A stretch of DNA of 64,000 nt from assembly GCA_034770075.1 (NCBI GenBank), contig CM068386.1, positions 79,771,007-79,835,006 of the forward strand, written 5' to 3'. The number at the start of each line of letters is the position of its first letter. Position 1 is the stretch's first letter. Shown piece by piece: positions 1 through 8,348 of this stretch. The position numbers and the translations under genes were made by a program. This DNA is from Aralia elata. Its lineage: Eukaryota > Streptophyta > Magnoliopsida > Apiales > Araliaceae. The notes beneath the pieces are model-generated. The model was not told the origin of the DNA. It did no database searches and saw only the letters and a list, made by a program, of their open reading frames with translations.

Positions 1-241
1 GATCGTGAGTATGATTAGACGAAGAAGGCTATTTAACCTTTTGATCAGGTACAAAGCCTTAATTCAAAGCAACGTTTGCGACAGAATCGACCTCATGTGA
101 CAACCTTCACTTTGCATTTGCACAAACTTTCAGTTGTGGGGTATAAAACTATGACGACGTTGATGGCAATTAACACGTGGTCAGACAGTCAATAATTATC
201 AAGCTAAAATCAAGAAGTCAGACGATAAGTGATCATCAAGC

Positions 242-735
242 TGATGTCTCGAATCGTGGCCTGGGTTATTCGAGTAATTAAGCCCGAGGGGTGTCTATAC
301 ACCTAGTGCCCTAAAGCCGTCTGGTTTGGGAGTCGCTGGCCCAACACTCGTTACATGGGTAACTCAGAGCCTAAGAAAACGAGCATTACGGTCGAGGAGG
401 CCCGAGCAGATTCGAATCGTGGCATGGGCTACTCGAGTAATTAAGCCTAAGGGGTGTCTCTACATCTGGTGCCCTAAAGCCGTCTGGCTTGGGAGTCACC
501 GGCCTAACACTCGCTACATGGGTAACTCAAGCCTAAGAAAACGAATCTTGCGCAAGGTCAAGCAAAGAATGAATGATGCAGACCGCCAGCTTGTCTCGAA
601 CCGTGGCCTTTGTTATTCGAGTAAATAAACCCGAAGGGGTGTCTGTACACCTAATGCCCCAAAACCGTCTGGTTTGGGAGTCATTGGTCCAAAATTCGTT
701 AAATGGGTAACTTTGAAAAGCCTAAGAAAACGAGA
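242..735 (+). repeat. Three diverged tandem units of about 165-180 bp in the retrotransposon 3' UTR
   Basis: Units begin near 247, 412 and 594. Each has the order TCGAATCGTGGC, a GGGGTGTCT box, a CACCTAGTGCCC-like box, GTCTGGTTTGGGAGTC and ATGGGTAACTC, and ends near GCCTAAGAAAACGA. A fourth, single copy of the same module lies at 60455-60600 in another element. Open frames across these units are short and are probably chance products of the repeat. Confidence 0.75.
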
Positions 736-1070
736 CAAGTGAAGTGGACTAATAAAGAGAAAAGATAATGCGAAAAACTCTCGGCCTTAAACAAAAAGTC
801 AGGAAAGAGAAACCCCTACTGAATGCTGTATCGCACAGTGCATTTGTCATATGACGTCAATCCTGCTAAGGACGTTGTCGAGAATGGAGACAGAGTGCCT
901 TTGACGAGGGAAGGTAGTTCTTTTGAATTCGACCTCACTCACGTACAGTGACCATGAATGCTTGAAGGTGTTCTTACGATTTCATAACTCGTCCAATAGA
1001 AAATCATCAACTCACGAGGGATCAAAAAAAAAAATATAAAAATAAAAATAAAATAAAATACATTCACGGT

Positions 1071-1469
1071 TCACAACTTGCTAGATTGTGCGATCAATAA
1101 ATATTCAATTTCATGTGCTTTAACTGCATTTTTGTCGAGATTATAATATCTTTGTGTTGAGCTAACACTAACGGCTCGAGCTTTCAAGTTTTGGCATTTG
1201 TTAGTCATCTGATATGCAGGAGCTTGCAGAGCTGTGGATAACTCAGCACGATCAACATCGCAAGTTCTCGATAGAAATTCTTGGTAGCGACACGCACCAA
1301 GGCAGGGGCAGTTAAGAATCGTGAAATGGAAGGAAGATGAGGCTGCACAGAACTTCTCGTCATTGGGCCTCTCCCCAATCCTGACTATCACTGCCTCGAC
1401 ATCCAAATGATCCACATGCCTGAGCATATACAAGGATGAAATAATGCGGGACAACAGCATATCGGCCAT
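1071..1469 (-). CDS. Hypothetical antisense ORF, 132 aa, inside the Tat 3' UTR
   Basis: An open frame of 132 codons runs opposite to the direction of the element. I recognise no domain in it. It contains several cysteines and no obvious signal peptide or membrane segment. Extra ORFs, some in antisense orientation, are known in the region downstream of pol in several Tat-lineage elements, which is the only reason to list it. It may equally be a chance ORF. No promoter or conserved copy is visible in the window. Confidence 0.2.
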   Translation of the reverse strand: MADMLLSRIISSLYMLRHVDHLDVEAVIVRIGERPNDEKFCAASSSFHFTILNCPCLGACRYQEFLSRTCDVDRAELSTALQAPAYQMTNKCQNLKARAVSVSSTQRYYNLDKNAVKAHEIEYLLIAQSSKL

Positions 1470-1647
1470 CAGAAATGATCAAAAGGGCCAAGGAGCCCAA
1501 CATAGCCGTCGATCATCACAGAGAGCGAAACAAACTGCCTCAACTCGATGAAATGAAGACGACCAAGAACTGGCAGAGTACCAAACCAATGTCGAAGTCT
1601 AGAAACTACGCTTCACGACGAGGCGTGATCCGATCAAATGTTGGCAA

Positions 1648-1785
1648 ACAAGGACGACGGTCGAATTGTATCATTTGACTGAACAGGGGTCATTTCTATC
1701 TAAACATATGTTGTGCACATGCATCTGTCCATAACCTATCTGCCAGATCATGCATAACATCTTTCTCATGCATGCAGGTACGATC
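1648..1785 (+). repeat. Left copy of a direct repeat bracketing the satellite arrays
   Basis: Contains GAATTGTATCATTTGACTG, then ACAGGGGTCATTT, TGTTGTG and a CATGCAGGT end. A diverged copy with the same order of boxes is at 3484-3606. Both tandem arrays lie between the two copies. Confidence 0.6.
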
Positions 1786-1931
1786 AAAATGAAAATCTTC
1801 AGGAAAGTACAAACGCGTCGCTTTCAACCTCACAAATGATCAGACCGTGATGGCTTTTGCGGCATAGTACGTGGACGATGTTGGTGGGAGATCCGGGACA
1901 GAGGCCGATCACACATCCCACTTCAAGAAAT

Positions 1932-2392
1932 CCCTCAAAAAAAAAAAAAGATAAAAAACAACAAACCCTGGGAAGGGCTGAGATCCACGCGAACCACGAC
2001 AAAGATGGTGAGCACCCCTGGGAAGGGCTGATATCCACAAAAAGAAAAAAGACAAAAAACAACAAACCCTGGGAAGGGCTGAGATCCACGCGAGCCACAA
2101 CAAGATGGTGAGCACCCCTGGGAAGGGCTGATATCCACAAAAAAGAAAAAAGACAAAAAACAGCAAACCCTGGGAAGGGCTGAGATCCACGCGAGCCACA
2201 ACAAGATGGTGAGCACCCCTGGGAAGGGCTGATATCCACAAAAAGAAAAAAGACAAAAAACAACAAACCCTGGGAAGGGCTGAGATCCACGCGAACCACA
2301 ACAAGATGGTGAGCACCCCTGGGAAGGGCTGATATCCACAAAAAGAAAAAAAAGACAAAAAACAACAAACCTTGGGAAGGGCTGAGATCCAA
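1932..2392 (+). repeat. Tandem array, about 101-bp unit, 4.5 copies
   Basis: The box AGATCCACGCG recurs at 1981, 2082, 2183 and 2283, and AGATCC again at 2385, giving periods of 100-102 bp. Each unit is two related halves: both contain CCCTGGGAAGGGCTG, one continuing as AGATCCACGCG and the other as ATATCCAC followed by an A-rich, AAAAGACA-type stretch. The long minus-strand frames here only translate the repeat, because 101 is not a multiple of three and all frames look alike. Confidence 0.9.
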
Positions 2393-2401
2393 GATAACCA
2401 A

Positions 2402-3478
2402 CCGGCGACGATAACCGGGGGTTACGAGATGGGTGTCCGGCGACGATACCCGGCCCCGACGAGACGATCGACCGGCGACGATAACCGGCGATCACGAGAT
2501 GGATGTCCGGCGACGAAAACCGGCTCCGACAAGATAACCAACCGGCGACGATAACCGGGGGTTACGAGATGGGTGACCGGCGACGATACCCGGCCCCGAC
2601 GAGACGATCGACCGGCGACGATAACCGGCGATCACGAGATGGATGTCCGGCGACGAAAACCGGCTCCGACAAGATAACCAACCGGCGACGATAACCGGGG
2701 GTTACGAGATGGGTGACCGGCGACGATACCGGGCCCCGACGAGACGATCGACCGGCGACGATAACCGGCGATCACGAGATGGATGTCCAGCGACGAAAAC
2801 CGGCTCCGACAAGATAACCAACCGGCGACGATAACCGGGGGTTACGAGATGGGTGACCGGCGACGATACCCGGCCCCGACGAGACGATCGACCGGCGACG
2901 ATAACCGGCGATCACGAGATGGATGTCCGGCGACGAAAACCGGCTCCGACAAGATAACCAACCGGCGACGATAACCGGGGGTTACGAGATGGGTGACCGG
3001 CGACGATACCCGGCCCCGACGAGACGATCGACCGGCGACGATAACCGGCGATCACGAGATGGATGTCCGGCGACGATAACCAGGGGTTACGAGATGGGTG
3101 ACCGGCGACGATACCCGGCCCCGACGAGACGATCGACCGGCGACGATAACCGGCGATCACGAGATGGATGTCCGGCGACGAAAACCGGCTCCGACAAGAT
3201 AACCAACCGGCGACGATAACCGGGGGTTACGAGATGGGTGACCAGTGACGATACCCGGCCCTGACGAGACAATCGACCGGCGACGATAACCGGCGATTAC
3301 GAGATGGATGTCCGGCGACGAAAACCGGCTCCGACAAGATAACCAACCGGCGACGATAACCGGGGGTTACGAGATGGGTGACCGGCGACGATACTCGGCC
3401 CCGACGAGACAATTGACCGGCGACGATAACCGGCGATTACGAGATGGATGTCCGGCGACGAAAACCGGCTCCGACAAG
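2402..3478 (+). repeat. Higher-order satellite array: 35-bp monomers in 140-bp units
   Basis: Eight units start at 2402, 2542, 2682, 2822, 2962, 3067, 3207 and 3347. Each unit is four 35-bp monomers, and every monomer starts CCGGCGACGA. The four types continue TAACCGGGGG, TACCCGGCCC, TAACCGGCGA and AAACCGGCTC. The fifth unit lacks the fourth monomer, so it is exactly 105 bp and the array totals 31 monomers. Units are near identical, with scattered transitions. The array is much more GC-rich than its surroundings. Its 63-aa frames are repeat translations, not genes. Confidence 0.95.
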
Positions 3479-3483
3479 CGGTG

Positions 3484-3606
3484 ACACCTGTAGAATCGTA
3501 TCAAAAGACTGTACAGGGGTCATTTTTCATTTTAAATGTTGTGTCACCTGCGTTGAATAAGTGATAATTCTGTACGTGATCCATGCAGGTTAGGTGTCAA
3601 GGTCCT
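3484..3606 (+). repeat. Right copy of the direct repeat bracketing the satellite arrays
   Basis: Contains GAATCGTATCAAAAGACTG, ACAGGGGTCATTT, TGTTGTG and CATGCAGGT in the same order as 1648-1785. Confidence 0.6.
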
Positions 3607-3726
3607 AGCCTATCAGAGTCAAAAGCAATGGTTGCCAAGAACGATGTGCGAGGACGAATTCCAAGGATGCCCTTCAAAGCTAGTCAGGAGAACAACTTCC
3701 TTTGATGACAATGGGATGGAATAAGG

Positions 3727-3814
3727 TGATTACGAGAGGGGTGACCGGATATGAGACCCGACATTCATAGGACAATCGACCGGATACGAGACCCGGCGAT
3801 TACGAGACGAGCGA
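3727..3814 (+). repeat. Degenerate remnant of the 35-bp monomer array
   Basis: Two complete monomers start with CCGGATA at 3745 and 3780, exactly 35 bp apart, preceded by a partial one. They share GATTACGAGA and ACAATCGA boxes with the main array. They lie about 250 bp from it, outside the right bracketing repeat. Confidence 0.8.
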
Positions 3815-3944
3815 CAGGTTAGGGATTGATGGATTGACACCTTTACAAATGTGTTGCATGCCTCACATCTTGCGTTACATCATAAGTTGTATGTGTTGCA
3901 CTGTCATTCTTATGCACTGTCATTCATGCATCGGGTGTCTATTT

Positions 3945-3989
3945 CTTTATCATGTTCATTTCATTTAACATTTCATAAACATGATAAAG
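3945..3989 (+). other. Perfect 12-bp inverted repeat overlapping the polypurine tract
   Basis: CTTTATCATGTT (3945-3956) and AACATGATAAAG (3978-3989) are exact reverse complements separated by 21 nt. The second arm runs into the polypurine tract. Confidence 0.6.
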
Positions 3990-3998
3990 AGGGGCAGC
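3986..3998 (+). other. Polypurine tract
   Basis: AAAGAGGGGCAGC sits immediately before the TG of the LTR. Plus-strand DNA synthesis of an LTR retrotransposon starts at such a tract. Confidence 0.8.
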
Positions 3999-5902
3999 TG
4001 TAGACACCCAAATTTTGCACTTTGTATACTAACCCTGACAGGAGGGCAAATTCGGCAAATGACCGGCCTGCGAGACGGAGGGTGGACATAAGTGCGAACA
4101 ATCAGAGCCACCACGATGACTTGCGATCAAGGCTGACACGACGGCGGGCAAAGCAAACACCCATGAATGATGTGGCACTTTTCCCAGCGGTTCCCGGACT
4201 GCAAAATGCAAGCCTTTCAGCAGAAACCGATGATCCGACACGAGAAACGAGGTGCGGTTCGGAAAATGAGAAAATCAGCCAACCTAGTCGCGGATCAATC
4301 TGCGGCCAAGCGATTAAAATAATTGAGTGCGCACGGGACTCGAAACCAGGAAACCAGCTGAGTGCGATGGGGGGTGGTCAGCCAGCCGCAGATCAATCTG
4401 CGGCCAGCCGCAGATCTATCTGCGGCTGCCCTAATGCAGCCTATTTCAGCTCAGTTTCTTCATTTCATCCAGGAGAGGTTCAACAACAAAAAAAGGAGGC
4501 GGCAGCAGCGGAAAAGAGAGGAGGAAAACAGCAGAAAATAAGAGAAATTAAGAGAGAAAAGAGGGAGAAATAGTGAGCAATTGTACACATTTTGTGAGAT
4601 TACATCTCATATTTTCTACTTTATTCAATACACAAATTCATACATATTGTGGCGATTATTTGCAAGGTGAAAAATCCTTTGTTTTAGCATTTTGTTTTAC
4701 CATTTTTGTTAAGCTTTTTGTCATCCAAATTATATTAAATGTAGTTGTTCTTGTATATTGTTGTGAATCCATGGATTGAGGGCTATTAGTGAGGGTTCCC
4801 AAATGGAACGAAATTCCTCCTAATGGCCCGATGATATCCATTTGGTGAAATTTTAGCTCGTTGTAATGATGTATTGTGCATAGATTGTTTAGATTGCTAT
4901 TTTTAGGATCTTGTGGGTGTGTAGCGATTTTGGATGTGAGCCTAGGAGCGCGACCCCGTGGTCCAAATCCGATGATGGACATTTTTGGATATATGTAATA
5001 AATTCGATGTACCTTTCATTGTAAATATGTAATCGTCGGGCCTTAAAACGACGCCAAGGCGAGAATCGTGTTTAAGGCCCCGAAATAGTGAAACTTGTGA
5101 TTGTAGGCGTTTGGGGTTATTTTGATGGCTTACATGCCCATGAATAGCCCCAACGCATTTTAATGCTTGATTTGATTTATGACACAAATTGATTTCAAAG
5201 CTAAACAATGAAGACTTTCATAAAATCAATCAAATTAGGTTATTAGCATCACGAGGATAATGAATGGGAAATGCTAATGAATGTCGATTCCTATTTAACG
5301 AGAAAGCTAAAGAAAAATTGTTTTCAAACATCACAAAATTTGATTTTATAAATAAATGGCGTTTTATTAAACCGTTGTGCATAGGGTTAAAGAGATCCTA
5401 GAAATTGCCCATCATTTGAGTTACGAAGGCAACGTATAGATCTCGATTCCTATTTTGACGAAGGTTTAAAACTCTTGTTTTGCCAAAATGACACCTAATG
5501 GAAATCTTGCAGTTTTGACAATTAAAATCAAACCTTTCTCATAGAGCTTTCTCGTGTATGCTGAAAAAAAACATTCCGAAGCGTTCTCAAATTAAAGCAC
5601 GACTTTCCCTAAAAATCCAAATGATTCTTTCATACAAACTCACCACAACATAGGCACACACACACACACGCGCGCGCATACACACACATTCGAGAATTAA
5701 AGGATAGGAAAGTATCAAGATTGCGGTAACCGTGTTTTCACGGAAGTCGAGGGGTGCCTAACACCTTCCCCTCACTTAAGCAAGCCCCCGAACTCTATGA
5801 ATCTCGATTCGCAGACCAATTAATTCGGAGTCACATATGAGCCAGCGATTTATAAAAAAACGAAAACTCGGATGAGTTGGTACATCCATTTCAAATATAC
5901 CA
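3999..5902 (+). mobile_element. Tat/Ogre-type LTR, 1904 bp
   Basis: The LTR runs from TGTAGACACCC to ATATACCA, with TG...CA ends. It follows a polypurine tract and is followed after two bases by a PBS. Near its 3' end it carries GGGGTGCCTAACACCTTCCC, a box I recognise from Ogre/Tat LTRs. Inside are GC palindromes (4290-4426) and an AC/GC microsatellite (about 5653-5690). A 183-codon frame at 4022-4573 is probably fortuitous. A decayed relative of the LTR end lies on the minus strand at 21490-21810. Confidence 0.8.
4290..4426 (+). repeat. GC palindromes in the Tat LTR
   Basis: GCCGCAGATCAATCTGCGGC (4385-4404) and GCCGCAGATCTATCTGCGGC (4407-4426) are inverted repeats with 9-nt arms. A third related copy, CGGATCAATCTGCGGCC, is near 4291-4307. 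Confidence 0.85.
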
Positions 5903-5904
5903 AC

Positions 5905-6065
5905 TGGCGACTCTGGTTAATTGGCTCATCATAAAAAACGATATTTCAAAACCCCGTCGACATTCAAGCCGACCTTTTCCAAAAAATCATCTAATCAAAA
6001 GGCTAAAATCGGAAAAGGACAAATATCGCATAAGCGGATAAAACCGGCGTCGACAAGGATTATAT
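5905..6065 (+). mobile_element. PBS and truncated 5' internal start of a Tat-type element
   Basis: TGGCGACTCTGG at 5905 resembles the PBS of Ogre/Tat elements (tRNA-Arg type in the family). It is two bases after the LTR end. About 150 bp of leader-like sequence follows before unrelated AT-rich DNA. With the polypurine tract on the other side, this single LTR is flanked by internal sequence on both sides. Confidence 0.6.
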
Positions 6066-6355
6066 CTTCTTTTTATGTGAGGATTGTTTCCATCTTTATG
6101 TGAGAATAGCGTGATTGATTATTGTAATTTCTCACCCTTAATGTGAATTTCTTAATATTATAATTATGATTGTGTACTTGATGTTGATTTTGAAAATTTA
6201 TTGTACTTGTAATGATATCCCAAAATGATGTCTACAATTAAACATATAGTGATAAATATCTTCAAAATAAGGTCTACAATTAAACATATAATCATACAAA
6301 AAATACCAAGTTATTCTTATAGTCTTGTGTCATTATTAACTTATCATATGCATGT

Positions 6356-6505
6356 AAAAAAATACCAAGTCAATAATGACACAAGTGCAAACTATAGGTA
6401 TGGCTTGGTATTTAATGAGGTCTACTATTAAACATATAGTCATACAAATATACCAAATCATACCTATAGTTTGCACTTGTGTCATTATTGACTTGGTATT
6501 TTTTT
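6356..6505. repeat. Long hairpin (foldback), 56-bp arms
   Basis: Left arm 6356-6411 and right arm 6450-6505 are reverse complements with about two mismatches, around a 38-nt loop. The arms contain ATACCAAGTCAATAATGACA. A degenerate direct copy of the right arm lies at about 6272-6350, with shared TCTAC(A/T)ATTAAACATAT flanks. It could be a MITE or a small-RNA hairpin source. No target duplication was identified. Confidence 0.75.
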
Positions 6506-6784
6506 TCTTATATATGTCTAATTTATGAGAATAAATCATATAAAGATTGCATGTAAAACTATTGTCTTACGCCATCGAATTACAACATGTCACGTAAGTA
6601 ATTTAGGAGAAAATCAAAATATTTGAATTGTACTAACTGATTATATAGGCAAAATTGTTTAATTAATCATCCTAGATTTCAAATCCTTAATTTTCCTCGT
6701 GTAAAATAATAGTTTTATGGATAGTTCTTATATAATTTATTCACCTAATTTATATATATTTAAGTTATGAATCGTTTTCTCAAT

Positions 6785-6786
<2 letters not shown>

Positions 6787-6848
<62 letters not shown>
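6787..6848. repeat. Microsatellite (ATAC)n then (AT)n
   Basis: Uninterrupted CATA repeats pass into pure AT repeats. Confidence 0.95.
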
Positions 6849-6851
<3 letters not shown>

Positions 6852-7069
6852 CTTTTGGTAATATTTAGGACAGGGATTTCTATACTAAAGATTCACAATA
6901 TGATAACTAAACCTCTTTGCTACAGCAACAAAAGGAAAAACACACTACATGCTCGAGTTTCATCTCAAATTCAAGTAGAACTTGTAATGTTATATACTAC
7001 CAATTATTTTAAAGCTGTTGTACATATATTAATGTTGGTAGTAGCTCAATTTATCAACTTCATACAATA

Positions 7070-7229
7070 CCTATCCTTAATCTCAGTTTGATGGGAGCTA
7101 CCCAACATGACAAAATGTAGTAAATGTAGTAAGGCTGGAAATTTTTCAACCTATCCTTAATCTCAGTTTGATGGGAGCTACCCAACATGACAAAATGTAG
7201 TAAATGTAGTAAGGCTGGAAATTTTTCAA
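7070..7229 (+). repeat. Identical 80-bp tandem duplication
   Basis: CTATCCTTAATCTCAG recurs at 7071 and 7151. The two 80-bp copies are identical as far as I can read. Confidence 0.95.
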
Positions 7230-7289
7230 CATCAACATGCAACCGAACTAATATATACTTCTAGCGATGGCTATTCAATTAAAAAATGC

Positions 7290-7418
7290 ATTCACGCTAC
7301 CAGAGAACGCATAGAGGGTTTGGAGGAGAGGCAGCAAGCGCTGCGGGCGGAGCAGGAAGCCCTAATTATGCATGCTGCCTCCCAAGTACTAACCTTGAAG
7401 CATTGCATCCTTTCTTGA
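7290..7418 (+). pseudogene. Short open coiled-coil-like fragment
   Basis: A 42-codon open stretch ends at a TGA (7416-7418) and reads as a charged Glu/Arg/Gln-rich helix (RIEGLEERQQALRAEQEA). It has no ATG of its own and stops inside the target duplication of the hAT element that follows. It resembles N-terminal coiled coils of plant retrotransposon gag proteins, but it could also be an exon fragment or chance. Confidence 0.15.
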
Positions 7419-7419
7419 G

Positions 7420-7941
7420 CATAGTTGTCATGGCGCCGCGGCGAGATGCAACGGTAGTTGACTGTCAAGAAACCTAGGCGACAAGACACCCGCTATGGCG
7501 TCCGTATGGCGACAAGTCATTAATAATGTGCAATTTATATATTATTAACGTTACTTCAAAAGTATATTGAGCAATAAAAATTTATATACATTAAAACCCA
7601 AAACATAATAACTAACACTGTGGAATACAATTAAAAACACAATACTATAAATACTTGACAAACAAAATTTAAAAATAACACTTTACATTAAAAACTAGTA
7701 GAACAAGTCAACAAACACCACGTAGAAAATAAATAATCAACCAAGGTATCACCCATCATACATTAATAAATAATAAAATTACACCACATAACAAGTATGA
7801 TGAGTCATGAGTGAAAAATAACTTGATCACTTAACTTGGGCCAACTACCAAGACATGAGCCTTGGCAACTTGACGTCCGTGTTGGCCTTCTCCAGTGCCA
7901 AGACGCCTAGGCGTTGCCTAGTTGACGCCATGACAACTATA
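7420..7941. mobile_element. Non-autonomous hAT-type element, 522 bp
   Basis: The ends are CATAGTTGTCATGGCG and, on the other strand, TATAGTTGTCATGGCG. The element is flanked by the perfect 8-bp duplication TTCTTGAG (7412-7419 and 7942-7949). An 8-bp target duplication with short TIRs is the hAT signature. GCCTAGGCG-type boxes occur near the right end. There is no transposase ORF. Confidence 0.85.
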
Positions 7942-8011
7942 TTCTTGAGAACAGAGCTCGTGTAAGCTTCACCATATCAAGATGCTATAGCAACAGCTCG
8001 TACATATAGAT

Positions 8012-8139
8012 ATACCATTCAAAGCTTTATAACAAGTCCACGAACTCGAAACGTAAACAAATCCAGAATTGATCTATATCATTCAAAGCTTTATAATAAG
8101 TCCATGAACTCGAAACGTAAACAAATCCAGAATTGTTCA
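8012..8139 (+). repeat. 64-bp tandem duplication
   Basis: CATTCAAAGCTTTATAA recurs at 8016 and 8080, followed each time by CGAAACGTAAACAAATCCAG. The copies differ at a few positions. Confidence 0.85.
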
Positions 8140-8270
8140 TTCCAAATCGCATGCAATCCTGAACAGCACAAGCACCGAATCTGATGCTTCCCAATTTTTA
8201 CCCTGAAAATTATAGAACAATGAAGTATTAAAATATCATTAAATGGATTCGGTAGCAAAACATAAATACA

Positions 8271-8316
8271 CACATGCACACGGACACGGGACACGCACGC
8301 ACACGTGCACACACAT

Positions 8317-8345
<29 letters not shown>
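8271..8345. repeat. Microsatellite (AC)n with (AT)n end
   Basis: CA-rich repeats at 8271-8338 run into ATATATAT. Confidence 0.95.

Positions 8346-8348
<3 letters not shown>

Larger units (their letters stand above)
1..3998 (+). mobile_element. Tat-lineage Ty3/gypsy element, 3' untranslated internal region (5' end outside window)
   Basis: This stretch lies directly upstream of a polypurine tract and an LTR, so it is the 3' untranslated part of an LTR retrotransposon read on the plus strand. It holds no gag or pol domain. It contains three diverged units (242-735), a region with an antisense ORF, two satellite-like arrays (1932-2392 and 2402-3478) and a degenerate array (3727-3814). Tat/Ogre/Retand elements are known to have long, hypervariable 3' UTRs rich in tandem repeats, which fits. 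The first kilobase also resembles 60180-60950, which belongs to a different element. The lineage call rests on the LTR end and PBS, not on protein domains. Confidence 0.7.

Noticed and set aside
1799..2495. Overlapping minus-strand frames of 149-200 codons with repeated SPSQG and ISALPR text
   Set aside because: They are translations of the 101-bp array in several frames, with no start context or domain.
2372..3412. Repeated 60-98 codon frames rich in Arg, Thr and Asp
   Set aside because: They repeat every 140 bp and simply translate the satellite units on both strands.
2402..3478. Regular repeats considered as a CRISPR-like array
   Set aside because: There are no unique spacers; monomers are directly adjacent, and the context is a plant retrotransposon.
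4022..4573. 183-codon open frame at the start of the Tat LTR
   Set aside because: It lies in a GC-richer part of the LTR, has no recognisable domain and overlaps the palindromes. Such frames arise easily there. Only conservation across copies could rescue it.
8091..8336. 81-codon minus-strand frame starting in a Cys/Val repeat
   Set aside because: Its N-terminal half is translated AC microsatellite.
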